Positions 49,854 through 51,262 of a stretch of 51,262 bases of DNA are shown in pieces. The notes under the pieces were generated by a model that worked only from the letters and a program-made list of their open reading frames with translations, was not told the DNA's origin and made no database searches. The stretch is from contig VXNL01000096.1 in the NCBI GenBank assembly GCA_009840635.1, positions 1 to 51,262 of the forward strand, given 5' to 3'. Numbering within the stretch: position 1 is the stretch's first letter; the number at the start of each line of letters is the position of its first letter. The stretch is from Acidobacteriota bacterium (GTDB taxonomy: Bacteria > Acidobacteriota > Vicinamibacteria > Marinacidobacterales > Marinacidobacteraceae). A program made the translations under genes and the position numbers.

Positions 49854-50960
49854 GTGACCGAGCAGGACGCGTTCGAGCGGATCCTGGCGGCCCTGTACGA
49901 GTCGAAGCTCGACGATTCCCGCTGGCCGGCGACCTCGGCCCTCATCGACGAGGTCTGCAGTCTGACCGGCAACAGCCTCATGGTCGGCGAAGGCCCGAAG
50001 CAGGACCTTCGCGTGCGCTTCCTGGGCCTCTACTACCGCGGGCAACGCCGCCCAGACCTCGAACGCGAGTACGTCGAGGACTACCACGCCATCGACGAAC
50101 GCATCCCACGCTTCCGGCAACTGGCCGACCGCCGGGTGGTGCACAGCAACGACATGTTCACGGCTGAAGAGCTGAAGGTCTCGCCCGCCTACAACGAGGC
50201 TCTGCTCAAAGGCCAGTACCAGAACAGCCTGATGGTTCGCATGGACGGGGAGGATGGCTCCCACATGGGCTGGAACCTCGGTGATCCCACGGCCCCGGAG
50301 GGTTGGGGGTCTTCCGGAGTCACGATGGTCAAGCGGCTCGTGCCTCATGTCCAACAGTTCGTCCGCGTCCGGCAGGCGCTGGTCCGCGCCGGAGCAGGCG
50401 ACACGACGGTGACCGCGCTGCTGGAGAATTCCCGGGTTGGAGTGGTCCACCTGGACCAGCGGGGGCGCATCCTGGCGGCCAATGACCGCGCCCGGGGCAT
50501 CCTCCAGGCCGGCGACGGGTTGGTGGAAAAGGATGGAGCGCTCGGGGCCTCGGCTCCGGAGGATCAGCTCCGCCTGGATCGGCTGTTGGCGTCCGCGTTG
50601 CCGGCCGGGGGAGACCCCGCTGTCGGCGGGTCGATGCCGCTCCGTCGCCAGCAAGCGTTGTTGCCGCTCGTGGTCCACGTCAAACCCGTGCCGGTCCCAC
50701 AACCGAGCTACGGCGCTCGGTACGTCGCCGCCCTGGCGCTGATCTACGAACCGGGATTCACCCCACGCATCGAACCCGCCGTGGTGGCCGCGACCCTGGG
50801 GCTGACATCCGGCGAGAGCCAGGTGGCCGTGTGGTTGGCGGAAGGCAAGAGCGTGGATGACATGGCCAAGGCCACCGGGCACACCCGTGGCGAGCCACAC
50901 GTAGAAGAAGTCCGACAGGTCCGCGTAGCCGATGTTGTCGTAATACGGCGGGTCCGTTGA
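49854..50960 (+). pseudogene. LuxR-family regulator, truncated within the HTH and fused to foreign sequence
   Basis: The open frame codes for 368 residues from a GTG with AAGGAA 5 nt upstream. Residues 1 to about 190 form an unrecognised sensory region ([60 protein letters not shown]). A PAS-like segment follows ([30 protein letters not shown]). The LuxR-type HTH then begins ([32 protein letters not shown]) but stops at about residue 346, just where the recognition helix should come. The last 22 residues are the antisense of a methyltransferase gene. DNA binding is therefore probably lost, unless the join is an assembly artefact. Confidence 0.75.
50883..50897. other. Junction between truncated LuxR gene and truncated methyltransferase gene
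   Basis: To the left the plus strand encodes a LuxR HTH up to GHTRG. To the right the minus strand encodes a DUF1156-type methyltransferase down to FFYVWL. Both stop being family-like at the same point. This is an inversion or deletion breakpoint, or a chimeric assembly join. Confidence 0.65.
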
Positions 50961-51262
50961 GATCAGGGTGCGCTTACGCGGCCCGCGGCTCGCGGCGTCT
51001 TGCTGCGTGCTCAAGCCTGGAACCTCCGCCGGAAACGCCCCGATCGCCATGCGTCCCTTGTTCAAGACCGTTTCCAGGCTCCCCCCTGCGCTAGCGAACG
51101 GATTGGCTTCGGCAAAGTCCCACACCATGGGGATAGCTTGCCTGGCGAAGGTCTCCCGGAAGGCGCCTCGATCGTTCATCCACGATGCGATCGAAGATCC
51201 AAGGTTCGCGATCTTTGAGAGCGCGCACGACAAATACACCCCTACCGCCTCGGCGTACGCGG
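50892..51262 (-). CDS. DUF1156-type adenine-specific DNA methyltransferase, internal fragment
   Basis: About 123 codons of a gene that enters from beyond the right edge and breaks off at the junction near 50892. The frame is open to the window edge ([21 protein letters not shown]), so the GTG at 51239 is not the true start. The central methyltransferase motif IV is DPPY in [23 protein letters not shown], which is the strongest family signature. Before it are [19 protein letters not shown] and [13 protein letters not shown]1156 methyltransferases modify adenine and are found in some anti-phage gene clusters. The C-terminal portion is missing here. Confidence 0.8.

Noticed and set aside
49671..51239. 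One 522-residue minus-strand protein from 51239 down to 49671
   Set aside because: Only the part above about 50892 is methyltransferase-like. The rest is the antisense of the LuxR-like gene and has no family character.

Overview
The window is GC-rich and gene-dense. It comes from a Gram-negative-type bacterium with a double membrane: there are many lipoprotein signals, a predicted outer-membrane porin, two DUF5916 proteins ending in a barrel-like C-terminal Phe, Tat-secreted enzymes and a GldA/GldF-GldG ABC system. The gene mix (DUF5916, S9 peptidase, PhoD, lipoprotein amidohydrolases, spondin-domain lipoprotein, DUF4340, dispersed GCCGGCTTCAGCCGGC-type repeats) is what I would expect of an uncultured Acidobacteriota-like lineage. 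That assignment is an inference from gene content; there is no rRNA in the window to test it.

Layout. 0.2-6.6 kb: secreted hydrolases and small enzymes (metallo-beta-lactamase-fold lipoprotein, S9 peptidase, PhoD phosphatase, GGCT-like protein, cyclophilin lipoprotein). 6.7-13 kb: two tandem DUF5916 paralogues with a hicAB toxin-antitoxin module between them, a YciI-like gene translationally coupled to the second paralogue, then vapBC. 14-19.3 kb: a five-gene polyamine-type ABC importer operon (ATPase, two paralogous binding proteins, two permeases) joined almost entirely by 4-base ATGA/GTGA overlaps. 19.4-23.3 kb: two paralogous lipoprotein amidohydrolases with brnTA between them. 23.4-28.6 kb: spondin-domain lipoprotein, a GMC oxidoreductase with its Tat-exported small subunit, an ankyrin/TPR protein and a tandem-Cache lipoprotein. 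28.9-33.8 kb: ABC ATPase, GldF-GldG fusion and DUF4340 operon. 33.9-36.8 kb: a Rieske oxygenase divergent from a beta-propeller/di-haem cytochrome c. 37-43.4 kb: VOC protein and histidine degradation, with hutI divergent from hutF-hutU-hutH. 43.4-49.4 kb: porin, tRNA-Asn(GTT), the housekeeping cluster dnaX-ybaB-recR and a gamma-glutamyltransferase lipoprotein. 49.9-51.3 kb: a LuxR-family regulator whose HTH is cut off and joined to the antisense of a DUF1156-type DNA methyltransferase that runs off the window.

Cross-cutting observations. (1) Three separate tandem duplications lie within about 17 kb (DUF5916, ABC binding protein, amidohydrolase), and two of the three pairs have a type II toxin-antitoxin module between the copies; hicAB is also flanked by a 24-bp direct repeat taken from the end of the DUF5916 gene. 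(2) At least ten genes have a TAnnnT -10-like hexamer 6-10 nt before the start codon and no Shine-Dalgarno sequence, which suggests leaderless transcripts; other genes have strong AGGAGG-type sites. (3) Eleven bipartite palindromic repeats lie at five loci, four of which are gene ends; their second stem varies by compensating changes. (4) Gene ends overlap on opposite strands at several convergent junctions.

Limits: everything was read by eye from sequence and translations. No alignments, profile searches or structure predictions were run, so family names rest on recognised motifs and overall resemblance.
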